The translations under genes were made by a program, and so were the position numbers. Shown piece by piece: positions 1 to 8,239 of a stretch of 64,000 nucleotides of DNA. The notes under the pieces were generated by a model. The model searched no databases. It worked only from the letters and a program-made list of their open reading frames with translations, and was not told the DNA's origin. Each line of letters begins with the position of its first letter. Position 1 is the first letter of the stretch. This DNA comes from Pseudomonadota bacterium (GTDB lineage Bacteria > Pseudomonadota > Gammaproteobacteria > Burkholderiales > Ferrovaceae): positions 62,001-126,000 of the forward strand of contig JAJZBQ010000005.1 of the NCBI GenBank assembly GCA_021798835.1, written 5' to 3'.

Positions 1-239
1 TGCCGAAAACGTTGCATGTCGCTGGTGATCCCTTGCCAACGTTCAAATGCACATCGATACCAATCGGACGGTTTGAATTGGCTCATCTTCGCAAGATGAG
101 ACGCCTTGGCCCCTCCCCCCCCCTCATCTGTTTGAGGATATTTGGCCAGTCCGCGCATCAACCATAAACCGGGATGAACCGTATCAAACTTTTCTTGGCG
201 CAACAACTTATCCACCGCACGACGACAAAGGTCCGTCAT
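1..239 (-). CDS. cmr6: Cmr6, type III-B RAMP subunit (5' part only)
   Basis: Only the first 79 or so codons are in the window; the gene continues past position 1. It starts at an ATG sharing an ATGA overlap with the cmr5 stop (236-239), so it is translationally coupled. The visible N-terminus includes the segment VHPGLWLMRGL, which resembles the N-terminal region of Cmr6 proteins, followed by a glycine-rich linker. Cmr6 is a RAMP-fold subunit that caps the Cmr4/Cmr5 backbone with Cmr1 and helps bind the 3' end of crRNA and the target RNA. The assignment leans mainly on position after cmr5 in an otherwise complete cmr operon. A run of nine G on the coding strand (115-123) encodes part of the glycine linker and could be prone to slippage. 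Confidence 0.75.
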   Translation of the reverse strand, partial: MTDLCRRAVDKLLRQEKFDTVHPGLWLMRGLAKYPQTDEGGGGAKASHLAKMSQFKPSDWYRCAFERWQGITSDMQRFR

Positions 240-658
240 GGTCTTTCTCCCATACCTGTTTTGCCAAGATAGGCCTGCCCAAAACGTTTAAACCAACCAG
301 CCACCATCAGAATGTCTCGCGTCATGCGACGGTACCTCGTCAGATCGGCTTCGATCACCTCTTTATGCAAATTGCGTCCCGCCTCTCCCCGAGCATGTCC
401 ATGTTTACCCAACAACACCAAAGCCAGATCATCCAGATAACAGCCGTATGCATTCGTATCTCCCTGACCCTTGGCCAGCATGAAGCCCAGCGCCTGGGCC
501 AAACCTGCCTGCATCACCATCACAGGAAAACCGTCGGCGCGTGCCTTGTACTCGCTCAGAATCTTCTCGTTTCCGGCGTTTTCTTTTTTGTAGGTCATGA
601 GTCGCTCCAGGGCTCGTTGGGCGTACCGTTGTGAGCGCGTGCCATGGTGCTCGCTCAT
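236..658 (-). CDS. cmr5: Cmr5, small subunit of the type III-B effector
   Basis: A 140-residue, mostly alpha-helical protein. The opening SQRYAQRALERLMTYKKEN and the later LAQALGFMLAKGQG are typical of Cmr5 (the small alpha-helical subunit family). Cmr5 forms the minor filament alongside the Cmr4 backbone and contacts target RNA; it has no nuclease activity. The gene overlaps cmr4 by four bases (ATGA, 655-658) and cmr6 by four bases, so all three are expected to be coupled and co-transcribed. Length matches the family. The assignment is firm from sequence and context. Confidence 0.92.
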   Translation of the reverse strand: MSEHHGTRSQRYAQRALERLMTYKKENAGNEKILSEYKARADGFPVMVMQAGLAQALGFMLAKGQGDTNAYGCYLDDLALVLLGKHGHARGEAGRNLHKEVIEADLTRYRRMTRDILMVAGWFKRFGQAYLGKTGMGERP

Positions 659-1530
659 GATGCGCTCCCCATGAGAAACCGTACCAAACCACGGCCTACC
701 GTTGCCTTGCCGCCGATTTGCACGACATCCGCTGCCTTTGCCCGTTTTTCAAATTCGGCCATGACCTCTTCGGGACTCTGCGGATCTTGGATGTTTCGAC
801 TACTTCCCGCCGCCAGAACGCCCCACAACACTGTTTCGGCCGGCAGGTTTTCCTCGTACCACAAAGCTCCCTGTTCCACCACCCCCCGTTCATTCATACG
901 GATCCGGGCTCGTATCTCGGTAGCCGTTTCCGTCAAAAAGGTAAAATTGTCATCGAAGATGATAGCGAAACGTTCCACAAAGCTTGCTTTCAACCCGGAT
1001 TCCTTCTCGGAAAACAGATAACTCGACAGCCGATCGGCCCACCCATCGGCACCCGCCTTCGCCACCAAATCCAGGTCCTCAAGTACGACATGATCGTCAC
1101 CAACCTTGATGACGCTGGATGAAGTCAGCATGATTTCTTCTTCTTTCAGCTCCGGCACCTTGGGGGTGGATAAGCAACCGGCACGACGACAATCCTCGGC
1201 AAAGCGCGTCAGCACAAAAGGACAGGTCACGTAGGCCATCACACCGGCAAACGAGCGCACCGGAAAAATGAGCAGTTGGGCATCTCCAAACGCCAATGCT
1301 CCGGCATGCGCCCCATTCGGGCCATCGATGCGCTCTGGCCCGAACAGGGTCTCACGATGTGGCGACTCGCTCAATTCGTCGCGCATCACCCCTTTCAAGG
1401 CCGAGCCCGGCACAATCGGCAACTGTGTGGAACGGGCGCGGGCAATGGGCAGATCCACCACGCCGATCGCTTGACCGACTCCCACGTGTAACGCCGACAG
1501 TGCGTGCAAATGAAACACTCTGGTAAGCAT
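655..1530 (-). CDS. cmr4: Cmr4, backbone RAMP and target-RNA nuclease
   Basis: A 291-residue RAMP protein. The N-terminus FHLHALSALHVGVGQ is the Cmr4-type opening, followed by LPIVPGSALKGVMRD, the glycine-rich RAMP segment. Cmr4 polymerises along the crRNA; in characterised complexes an aspartate in each copy cuts bound target RNA at 6-nt intervals. A candidate catalytic Asp lies in the early loop (GVVDLPIAR). The C-terminus VQIGGKATVGRGLVRFL is the usual RAMP glycine-rich loop. A Shine-Dalgarno-like GGGAGA sits eight bases before the ATG. The gene follows cmr3 after 14 bases and overlaps cmr5 by four. Confidence 0.95.
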   Translation of the reverse strand: MLTRVFHLHALSALHVGVGQAIGVVDLPIARARSTQLPIVPGSALKGVMRDELSESPHRETLFGPERIDGPNGAHAGALAFGDAQLLIFPVRSFAGVMAYVTCPFVLTRFAEDCRRAGCLSTPKVPELKEEEIMLTSSSVIKVGDDHVVLEDLDLVAKAGADGWADRLSSYLFSEKESGLKASFVERFAIIFDDNFTFLTETATEIRARIRMNERGVVEQGALWYEENLPAETVLWGVLAAGSSRNIQDPQSPEEVMAEFEKRAKAADVVQIGGKATVGRGLVRFLMGSAS

Positions 1531-1544
1531 GAGTTCTTTCTCCC

Positions 1545-2687
1545 TTAACTATCCAATGATGCCCCTAATCCCGGAACCACAATCCCAAACCCGTCACGTC
1601 TATCCTGATCCCGATCGCTGACGGAGGAAAACCATAAGCGATGCGCCCAATCGGGCGGGGGATCTCCTTCAATTTCAAACCAGTAGGTCGCCCCGACCGC
1701 CACAGCCTTGCGCGCCGCACGTGGTTGATTGAGACGCAGATCCCAACCGGAAACCGACTGCCATCGTTCCACAACGGCTGCGCGTAGTCTGACATGTAAA
1801 CCCGGCACACCCGGCACGTTCCCCACAAGATCCTCTCCCAGCCAACCGGGCTTCCATCCCTGATCAAAGAGTGCAGGCGTCACCACCGTAAGGCTGAATG
1901 CGCGGGTATTCTCCATCTCACGCAAATAAGACGGAACGGGGTGTAACGCGGACTCACTGAGGTTGTCCAGCCAGGACAGGCGTCGCTCCCCTCCTAAAGC
2001 CACCATCTGGGAGTTAACGGCCTCCGAAAATCGGCACAACAACCCCCACTCATGATCAAGCATCTTCCGCCGGGAGCTGTCACGACTGCGGCCATAATCC
2101 ATCCCTTCCGTCTGAAACAAACGTCCACTGTCCGCCGCCAGGGTCGTACGATTCAGTGCCACATGGGTTCGAGTCTCGGTAAGCGGCACATCGGGCAAGT
2201 CCCCATACGCAACATCATTGCCACGCCGCCATTGCAAAAACCGCTCCATCGGCCAGTATTCGGGGCCTTTTTGTGGCTTCCCCTTATTGTCTTCCCGTAA
2301 TGTGACCGGCCATAACCCGAAGGGAAGATCGCTTTCTGTTCCCTCCAGGCATTGCTGTGGTACCAAACGGAAGTAACGTTTTTCCCCCGTATCCTTATCA
2401 AGTAACAACAAGGCATCCGCCGGTTTTGGCAACCAAGGAACCCAACTCGTCTGCTTGCTGTTCTTTTGCGCCAGAAACGGCCCCACCATCGCCATGTCTT
2501 TCAACTGATTCTGCTGATCCTCCTGTAAGGGCAAGGACCATTGACGCGCATCCATGACCTGAGTACGCATCAAACCCGCCAGCGCCGATGGCAGCGGGAA
2601 ATTGGCTCCATCCCGACTCCCTTCCCCAAACGGGCGACCCGAACGTATTACCAGCGGAGCCTGGGGCAAGATCACATAGTCTTTCAT
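1545..2687 (-). CDS. cmr3: Cmr3, crRNA 5'-handle-binding RAMP subunit
   Basis: About 380 residues, beginning MKDYVILPQAPLVIRSGRPFG, a typical Cmr3 start (PF09700-type), followed by FPLPSALAGLMRT. Cmr3 pairs with Cas10 and holds the 8-nt 5' handle of the crRNA at the base of the Cmr complex. Two in-frame ATGs overlap the cas10 stop (ATGATGA); the second, at 2687, lies six bases after GGAGG and is preferred, while 2690 is equally possible in principle. The C-terminal GFGIVVPGLG resembles the family's glycine-rich loop. No unusual features. Confidence 0.92.
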   Translation of the reverse strand: MKDYVILPQAPLVIRSGRPFGEGSRDGANFPLPSALAGLMRTQVMDARQWSLPLQEDQQNQLKDMAMVGPFLAQKNSKQTSWVPWLPKPADALLLLDKDTGEKRYFRLVPQQCLEGTESDLPFGLWPVTLREDNKGKPQKGPEYWPMERFLQWRRGNDVAYGDLPDVPLTETRTHVALNRTTLAADSGRLFQTEGMDYGRSRDSSRRKMLDHEWGLLCRFSEAVNSQMVALGGERRLSWLDNLSESALHPVPSYLREMENTRAFSLTVVTPALFDQGWKPGWLGEDLVGNVPGVPGLHVRLRAAVVERWQSVSGWDLRLNQPRAARKAVAVGATYWFEIEGDPPPDWAHRLWFSSVSDRDQDRRDGFGIVVPGLGASLDS

Positions 2688-4582
2688 CATGCGCCTCCAT
2701 GCCGAAAATTGATGTCGCTCGCCCTGATCGCCGCCAGCCAGCGCGCCAGAATCAACTCGTCCGCCAAACTCAGCATGGCCGTAATAGTCGAATCCGTGCT
2801 CCGATTCACCTCATCGGATGCAATCCGACCACCCAAATCGTCCAGCCTTCTATTCAAAGCCTGAGCCATGTCCGATGAAATCTTGTCCACCCCTCCACTC
2901 TGGCGGGCACGGGACAACAACCGAACAAACTCGCCATGGGCCACATCGGCTCCATAACCATGCCTAGTGCAATCCAACCCAATGGCGCGGATGTCGTAAC
3001 CCATGCGTCCGGGTAGGCTACCCGACTCTCCGGGTTGCTTCCTATCGCGATAAGCTGCAATCCAACGCTTCAGGGCATCGAACCCAACTTCATCCGAAAA
3101 AGGGATACGCAAGCCGATTTCATGCCCCGCCCGAATATGGAGCACCAAGCCAAGAGCATTGCCTTGTGCGTCACCTCCCACATCGCCCTTGGCTACTTTT
3201 TCAGCCTCATCGCCCCATCGACGGATCAGCCCCAAAGGTTCCAGCACGTGGCAGATGGCCGCACCCACCCGCAAGGTGGGACGGGCCTCCGTGGATCCCG
3301 TGCACAACTCTTCCACGATATCCTTCATGAACTCATCAAAACGTTGAGCCAGATCACGCGCTCCGGCCATAATCCCCGACAGCGGGAAAAGCACCATCAG
3401 GTCTTCACCGCCGTTGAAAACGCTGACCCCTCCATGTCGCGCAGCAATATTGGGAACCTCATCGGCAAATTTAGCCACCGCAGCCGATACCCGAGTATGC
3501 TGATCCGCCTCTGTTGCCCGATCCACGAACTTGCCCATGCGGTCACCATCCGCCACCACCATGACGGCATAGGAGCAAGGTTGACCGTACTTCTTCCACA
3601 ACGGCTTCAGAACATTGCTCAAATCGCCCAGCTTGCTAAGGATATCGGCATCTTCATTCTGCTTTTTTTCTTGCTCCAATCTCTCCGGATAGAGCAACCC
3701 AGCATCGTAAGGAAAGGCATCAAACTGCCCCTGTACGGTCTTCGTCCGGGTCGCAAGGTTCGCTCCGACGAGCTTTTCGTACACGTTAGCCAATGACTGT
3801 CGGTCGTTTTCGGTCAAGCTTTTCAACCAGTCATGGGCCGCTAGACGGGGCAACGCCACGAAGCATTCCTTTCTGCCCACAGTGCGCTTGATACAACCCA
3901 GCGCATCCAACTGTTCGTTGGCGCTCATGCCAAAACGCGGTGGAAAATGCTTCCGATCCTTGGGGAGCACGGATTCGCGCAATCCGTCGAACGAGGATTT
4001 GGGAATTCCTTCTCCCAATCGAGCCTTGGACATCTCGAACATCGGTTCAAAATTGCGCGTGTTCTTGCGCGCCGCAAACGTTTTTTTGAGGCGATCGTAG
4101 GCCATGCGGTAAGCAGTCTTACCCTCCGCACCCTGTTCCGGTATCTGCGCCCATGCTCCGTAGGATTCGAGTGCATCCTCTACCTGTCTGTCCCAGAAAT
4201 CCGTGCGCAACTTAACCTTTCCCTCCGTGACCCACTCGTTCCATGCCTCTTTTGCCATCGCTTTCAACCTGTCCCGCGCCGTGTCCTGCACCCGCGTCAC
4301 GATCCGTTCCACCTCGTCCTGATCCGACACGGAGACCCGCGCAAGCACCACATTGGAGAGGTTGCTGTTTTCTTCCCGGTTGGCCTGCTCGACCCGCCCA
4401 CTCAGCGGATAAATCAGTTCAGCGCCTTCCCGGATCAGGGCATGACCTGCCGCACGAGCCACTTCCGACAACAGATGGCTTCCCGCCCACAAATCACGAC
4501 TGCGGCGCGCCGAAGCAATAAAGCTCTGAACTGGTCCAAAAGAAATCTCGATCAGATATTTTTTTCTCATTGCAGCGATCAT
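2687..4582 (-). CDS. cas10: Cas10/Cmr2, cyclic oligoadenylate synthase without HD domain
   Basis: About 631 residues. Cas10 is the large subunit of the effector; on target-RNA binding its palm domains convert ATP to cyclic oligoadenylates. The protein starts directly with YLIEISFGPVQSFIASARRSRDLW, a segment that in full-length Cmr2 follows the HD nuclease domain, so no HD DNase is encoded here. The first metal-binding palm segment is VVADGDRMGKF. The cyclase motif reads GGED (about residues 392-395) instead of the usual GGDD; this keeps two acidic residues and is probably active. The start chosen is the ATG in a TGATG overlap with cmr1; a GTG three bases earlier is possible. Signalling rather than DNA cleavage is therefore the expected output. 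Confidence 0.93.
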   Translation of the reverse strand: MIAAMRKKYLIEISFGPVQSFIASARRSRDLWAGSHLLSEVARAAGHALIREGAELIYPLSGRVEQANREENSNLSNVVLARVSVSDQDEVERIVTRVQDTARDRLKAMAKEAWNEWVTEGKVKLRTDFWDRQVEDALESYGAWAQIPEQGAEGKTAYRMAYDRLKKTFAARKNTRNFEPMFEMSKARLGEGIPKSSFDGLRESVLPKDRKHFPPRFGMSANEQLDALGCIKRTVGRKECFVALPRLAAHDWLKSLTENDRQSLANVYEKLVGANLATRTKTVQGQFDAFPYDAGLLYPERLEQEKKQNEDADILSKLGDLSNVLKPLWKKYGQPCSYAVMVVADGDRMGKFVDRATEADQHTRVSAAVAKFADEVPNIAARHGGVSVFNGGEDLMVLFPLSGIMAGARDLAQRFDEFMKDIVEELCTGSTEARPTLRVGAAICHVLEPLGLIRRWGDEAEKVAKGDVGGDAQGNALGLVLHIRAGHEIGLRIPFSDEVGFDALKRWIAAYRDRKQPGESGSLPGRMGYDIRAIGLDCTRHGYGADVAHGEFVRLLSRARQSGGVDKISSDMAQALNRRLDDLGGRIASDEVNRSTDSTITAMLSLADELILARWLAAIRASDINFRHGGA

Positions 4583-5805
4583 CACTTAATTTCTTCTTGA
4601 AAATGGCATTTGAACGCTAGCAATGGCTGCCTAGACTTGCTATAACCGTTTGGGAATGCCTTTCGCAGCGGGATTACATCGCTAGTTGCCTTCTGTCTCT
4701 CTTCAGGATTTTTAGGCCACCACATAACATTCACTTCCTTATTGCCATATTTGAGTTTCAGAAAGAGCCTTTGCAGAACATCAGTGACAGGAAGCAGGAC
4801 CATGACCGAACACCACTTACCGTGTTCGTCTTTATAAGGACGTAGCAGTAGTGGGCTTGCCATTCTATGCATTTCCTTATCATTAAAAACCGGAACCAAC
4901 GTGACGTTTTTTTGCAAAACATTTTTAAAAACAATGGGAAGTCCATAAGCCGCCCTGGGAAACCATCGCCCATCTGCTTGTGTATCGTTGGCCAGCGCGC
5001 GAATATTTTTTGCTTCAGGCCACTGACTTGGACCTTTTTCAGATGATCTGCCAAATTCCGCACCCTGACGATAATTCGCCAACTTCTTTATGGCAAAGTT
5101 CCAAGCCGCTTTTGGTTCATCGTGCACTTTTTTATTTTTTGCCATTGTGAATTTAAAACCATTGGCATCACTTTGATCGACATAAAGCCTATTCTTGCTG
5201 CCATCCTGATTGACTTTCTCCACCTCAACCGCACCAAACCCCCTCCGCGTCCTTGCCCCGACACCACCGAACGAACCCCAACACCTGATCGCATTTTCAA
5301 CCTGCTTGCGTTCCTCCGCGCTCAAACTGCCAAAATCAACTCTCATTTCCCACTCAAACCCAACCTTTAGCAGGTTACATTCCTTATCAATCGAAAAAGA
5401 TGCGTAGGTAGGCGATCCTTCCTTCTTCTGAAAACTTACTTTGGAGATACTCGTGTCAGTCCGTACCGTGACCTTGCTCGCACATAAGTGTTCCACATCC
5501 CCCAGTCCACCCCATATTTCCCGCTCCGCCTGAAACAACTTCCGGTAGTCTGTTTTGCCATCCACATAAAATCTCGAATCGGTACGATGAATCAAACGCC
5601 ACCAGAAGCGCAACTGTCCTCGAATCGCTGTGGCCCGGATTGGCATGCCCTTATCCACCTCTCCAGGCTTTACGCCGCCTCCATACATGGGAGTCACCAG
5701 TTTGCAGCGATAAACCAACCAGTCTCGTTCTGCGCTATCTCTTCCCTTCTGACAACAGGCCTGAACCGATTCAGCCATGGATAATTCACCGATTGGTTTC
5801 TTCAA
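4582..5805 (-). CDS. cmr1: Cmr1, type III-B RAMP subunit
   Basis: 407 residues. The segment LVTPMYGGGVKPGEVDKGMPIRATAIRGQLRFWWR is the diagnostic N-terminal RAMP motif of Cmr1 (given here as the span around residues 37-70; key residues are the GGG loop and the RGQLRFWWR helix). CWGSFGGVGARTRRGFG is the glycine-rich loop of the first RAMP domain. Cmr1 sits at the 3' end of the Cmr complex and helps engage target RNA. The start is TTG at 5805, supported by a strong GAGGAGA Shine-Dalgarno and by position ten bases after the crn2 stop; an ATG at 5778 is an alternative. Parts of the gene (about 4840-5170) are clearly AT-richer than the flanking cmr genes. Confidence 0.93.
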   Translation of the reverse strand: MKKPIGELSMAESVQACCQKGRDSAERDWLVYRCKLVTPMYGGGVKPGEVDKGMPIRATAIRGQLRFWWRLIHRTDSRFYVDGKTDYRKLFQAEREIWGGLGDVEHLCASKVTVRTDTSISKVSFQKKEGSPTYASFSIDKECNLLKVGFEWEMRVDFGSLSAEERKQVENAIRCWGSFGGVGARTRRGFGAVEVEKVNQDGSKNRLYVDQSDANGFKFTMAKNKKVHDEPKAAWNFAIKKLANYRQGAEFGRSSEKGPSQWPEAKNIRALANDTQADGRWFPRAAYGLPIVFKNVLQKNVTLVPVFNDKEMHRMASPLLLRPYKDEHGKWCSVMVLLPVTDVLQRLFLKLKYGNKEVNVMWWPKNPEERQKATSDVIPLRKAFPNGYSKSRQPLLAFKCHFQEEIK

Positions 5806-5815
5806 GGCAGTCTCC

Positions 5816-6133
5816 TCACTCCACGCGTTCCATCAAAGCCAGTTCCCAGGCCACCGCTTCCATCTCTTGGGCACTCAGCACCACTCCCTCGGGCAAGCGC
5901 TGTTTCAGCCGCAATACCAGTGCCGCATCCCCCGGATTCAGGTTCACACTCACCCGATTGGCGGGCACCTCCACCCCCAACTGAGCCCCCAGAAAACGGG
6001 CTGATGCTTCATGCCCGATAGCCGAGACAAAGCCTTCGGTCAGCAGGGAGCGCGCCATTTTCAGGGACAACGGTCCCCGGAAACGCCATAGTCCATAGGA
6101 TGTCAACACTGGGGAGTTCAATAAATACAACAT
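5816..6133 (-). CDS. crn2: DUF1874 ring nuclease (Crn2 / AcrIII-1 family)
   Basis: A 105-residue protein matching the DUF1874 family, whose members degrade cyclic tetra-adenylate (cA4). The segments MLYLLNSPVLTSYG, GFVSAIGHEASARFLGAQLG and VPANRVSVNLNPGDAALVL carry the family signature, including the histidine in IGH that is essential in characterised members, and the C-terminal ELALMERVE. Cellular members (Crn2) damp type III signalling; viral members (AcrIII-1) block it. Here the gene is coupled to cas6 by a TGATG overlap and lies ten bases before cmr1, so it is a host off-switch made together with the effector complex. It implies cA4 as the main second messenger of this system. Confidence 0.88.
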   Translation of the reverse strand: MLYLLNSPVLTSYGLWRFRGPLSLKMARSLLTEGFVSAIGHEASARFLGAQLGVEVPANRVSVNLNPGDAALVLRLKQRLPEGVVLSAQEMEAVAWELALMERVE

Positions 6134-7056
6134 CAGTCGCCTCCTTCAGCCACCCCGATCAAGCATTCATCCTCGACCGTTTCATGGCTCGTGTCAGGGA
6201 TATTTCCCCATAGTGTCTGGAAAGCTCCGAACCCAAAAGCCGTGCGTCCTCCCAACTGAAGTTTTTCCCCGAGCTTGAACAAACCGTAGAAGCAAGACAA
6301 AGGTCCCGCGTATTCCAGGGTCCCATCCCATCCGTTAAACACCATGCGATGCCCAGTGCGTTTTGATAACCGGGAAAACGACACGATACATCCCCTCTGA
6401 TTCACCAAGCCCACCGAACCAGCCAGTGACAACCACTGCCTTTGCCGTTCATCTGCGTAAGGGAGTTCCGCGCCAGAAGCGTGGGCCACCTGGCTAATAC
6501 GCCCCAGAAAACGTCGCACCAATACGGGAAACGTAGGCGGAGTGACCATCAGACCGTTCCCCTCCTTGAGGATCAGCGGCGTGACCGTACTAAATCGCAA
6601 ACGGTTCCGATAACCCCTGTCCTGATCGATGAAACTCGTCGTAATGCATCGTGGCTCGGGCACTCTGATGATTTCATCGTTCACTCCATGATAATAGGAA
6701 AGCGGTTGGTGCAGCCCATATTGCGCCCAATCGATGGTAAACCTGCATCGTTCCTTGCCCAATCCATTCAGACCCATGACTTTGACAGTTTCGGTGATCT
6801 CCCTGCCTGCATCACAGGCATCTCCCATCAACGTCACCCGAAAACGCGGATAGCCCCTCAATGGAGGGGTCAGGACATAAAGTCTGGCAAGATTTTCGGC
6901 TACGCCAAAAAGCTTATCAAACAGATCGGGAGAAACCTGCGCCAATGCCTTACCGAAGGCCCCGTGCCAAACGGAGTAAATCTCGCTCCGAGGAAGGTCC
7001 CCCTGCAAAAAGAAGTCCAGTACCAGACAACGAAAAGGTGATCGGAACATGTGCAT
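6133..7056 (-). CDS. cas6: Cas6 pre-crRNA endoribonuclease
   Basis: 307 residues, RAMP family of the PF10040 (Cas6 C-terminal) type. Cas6 cuts the CRISPR transcript within each repeat, leaving an 8-nt 5' handle. Supporting features are LTPPLRGYPRFRVTLMGDA near residue 60, the conserved C-terminal stretch YAGPLSCFYGLFKLGEKLQLGG followed by RTAFGFGAFQTLW, the glycine-rich loop that closes the second RAMP domain. The catalytic histidine cannot be assigned with certainty by eye. Start and stop are linked by TGATG overlaps to the NE0113-type gene upstream and crn2 downstream, so these three are translationally coupled. Cas6 being encoded separately contrasts with Cas6-RT-Cas1 fusions known in some marine bacteria. 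Confidence 0.88.
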   Translation of the reverse strand: MHMFRSPFRCLVLDFFLQGDLPRSEIYSVWHGAFGKALAQVSPDLFDKLFGVAENLARLYVLTPPLRGYPRFRVTLMGDACDAGREITETVKVMGLNGLGKERCRFTIDWAQYGLHQPLSYYHGVNDEIIRVPEPRCITTSFIDQDRGYRNRLRFSTVTPLILKEGNGLMVTPPTFPVLVRRFLGRISQVAHASGAELPYADERQRQWLSLAGSVGLVNQRGCIVSFSRLSKRTGHRMVFNGWDGTLEYAGPLSCFYGLFKLGEKLQLGGRTAFGFGAFQTLWGNIPDTSHETVEDECLIGVAEGGD

Positions 7057-8225
7057 CAGACCTCAGTCACCTTCAGCGCCTTCGGCAAGGCATACATCGG
7101 TCCATCGCCCACCTTGAAGATCATGCAATGCTTCGCCAGTTTGGCCCCTAGCATCGGCATGAATTTCTGCTGGTTGGCACGCGACAGCAAGGGGCCAAAA
7201 TACCCCCCAGGACCTTTAGTTCCCTTTTCTTTATCAAGGAACCATTTCGTCAATTTTTCCTCAGTCTCATCGTAATAGCGGTTAGCCTTTTGCCCAACCA
7301 ACCGCAACAAAAGCTTCAGATAGCCTTCCCTCCAGCCCCATTCGCCGCATTCTTGGTACCAATCGATTCCCTTCAGACCCGCCAGATGGGCTCGCGCAAA
7401 CCACCAGTACAGAGCGAATGCCGGGGGTTTCAACGCAATGGCTTGATCGTTCACCTTGAGAGACAGGGCATGGATATCGAATTCCATATGCACTTCGGTA
7501 CGCATACGATTGGCCATCTGGACAGTCTGCATGAATCCTGCCTTGCCATCGCGCAACGCATCCGGCAACCCGTCATTGAAACGGATAAACGGAATTTCCG
7601 CCAACTCGACATGTGCATGACGACAGTCGATGGCCACCGGGGTCTTGGGATCGCGGGTATGGATGATCGACTGACCCGGGGTAGGATAGTAAAAATCGGG
7701 ATGGCCCTCATAGGGTTCGCTGACCAACACATGTGACAAGCGATCCTGTTCGCGCCCGAACAGGGACAGCGCATAGCCGAGGTAATACCCCATGGTCTTG
7801 CGCCCTCCCGCCAGCGAAACATGTAATTCGGTTTCATTCCGGAGAGTGAAACCCGAAACCAGCCGACAGATCTGGTCGGCCGCCTGTTCATTGTCGGCAA
7901 TGGTACGAACATCTTCGAGTTCCGCGCCTTCGCTCCCAAGCAGGACATGAATGGAACGCTCATCGAAATCGATATGAGGCAACCCGTAATCGCGGCAAAG
8001 TCGGTGGAACCACCCGGGCGTACCGGACAGAAGGTTCAGGATGGCATGCTGAGCTCCCCGTCGCGTCGTCACCAAATAAATCTCATCGGGTATCCAGGAG
8101 GTAGTCCCTTCACTCGGTTGAACCGCCAATGCGTAGAGGGTCTCAGTCACGATCTGCGGCGACATGCCGATGGCACACAGCAGGATCTTGCGTCGATTGA
8201 CTCTGTTTTCCACAACCGCAGACAT
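7056..8225 (-). CDS. NE0113-type CARF protein (TIGR02584/PF09623-like)
   Basis: 389 residues. The N-terminal half is a CARF (cyclic oligoadenylate-binding) domain of the NE0113 family: ILLCAIGMSPQIVTETLYAL, then DEIYLVTTRRGAQHAILNLL, then SLAGGRKTMGYYLGYALSLFG around residues 130-150, the glycine-rich ligand motif. The C-terminal part (about 230-389) is a family-specific region of unknown function with no convincing HEPN or PD-(D/E)XK motif. It could be a sensor, effector or ring nuclease; I cannot decide from sequence. The open frame extends further upstream, but the ATG at 8225 has a good GGAGGG Shine-Dalgarno and starts the conserved region. It follows the lipoprotein gene after 14 bases and overlaps cas6 (TGATG). 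Confidence 0.82.
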   Translation of the reverse strand: MSAVVENRVNRRKILLCAIGMSPQIVTETLYALAVQPSEGTTSWIPDEIYLVTTRRGAQHAILNLLSGTPGWFHRLCRDYGLPHIDFDERSIHVLLGSEGAELEDVRTIADNEQAADQICRLVSGFTLRNETELHVSLAGGRKTMGYYLGYALSLFGREQDRLSHVLVSEPYEGHPDFYYPTPGQSIIHTRDPKTPVAIDCRHAHVELAEIPFIRFNDGLPDALRDGKAGFMQTVQMANRMRTEVHMEFDIHALSLKVNDQAIALKPPAFALYWWFARAHLAGLKGIDWYQECGEWGWREGYLKLLLRLVGQKANRYYDETEEKLTKWFLDKEKGTKGPGGYFGPLLSRANQQKFMPMLGAKLAKHCMIFKVGDGPMYALPKALKVTEV

Positions 8226-8239
8226 GACATTCCCTCCGC

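Noticed and set aside
7400..7520. R-x5-H pattern (RMRTEVH) in the NE0113-type CARF protein, as a possible HEPN ribonuclease motif
   Set aside because: The surrounding sequence does not look like a HEPN helix bundle, and so short a pattern occurs by chance.
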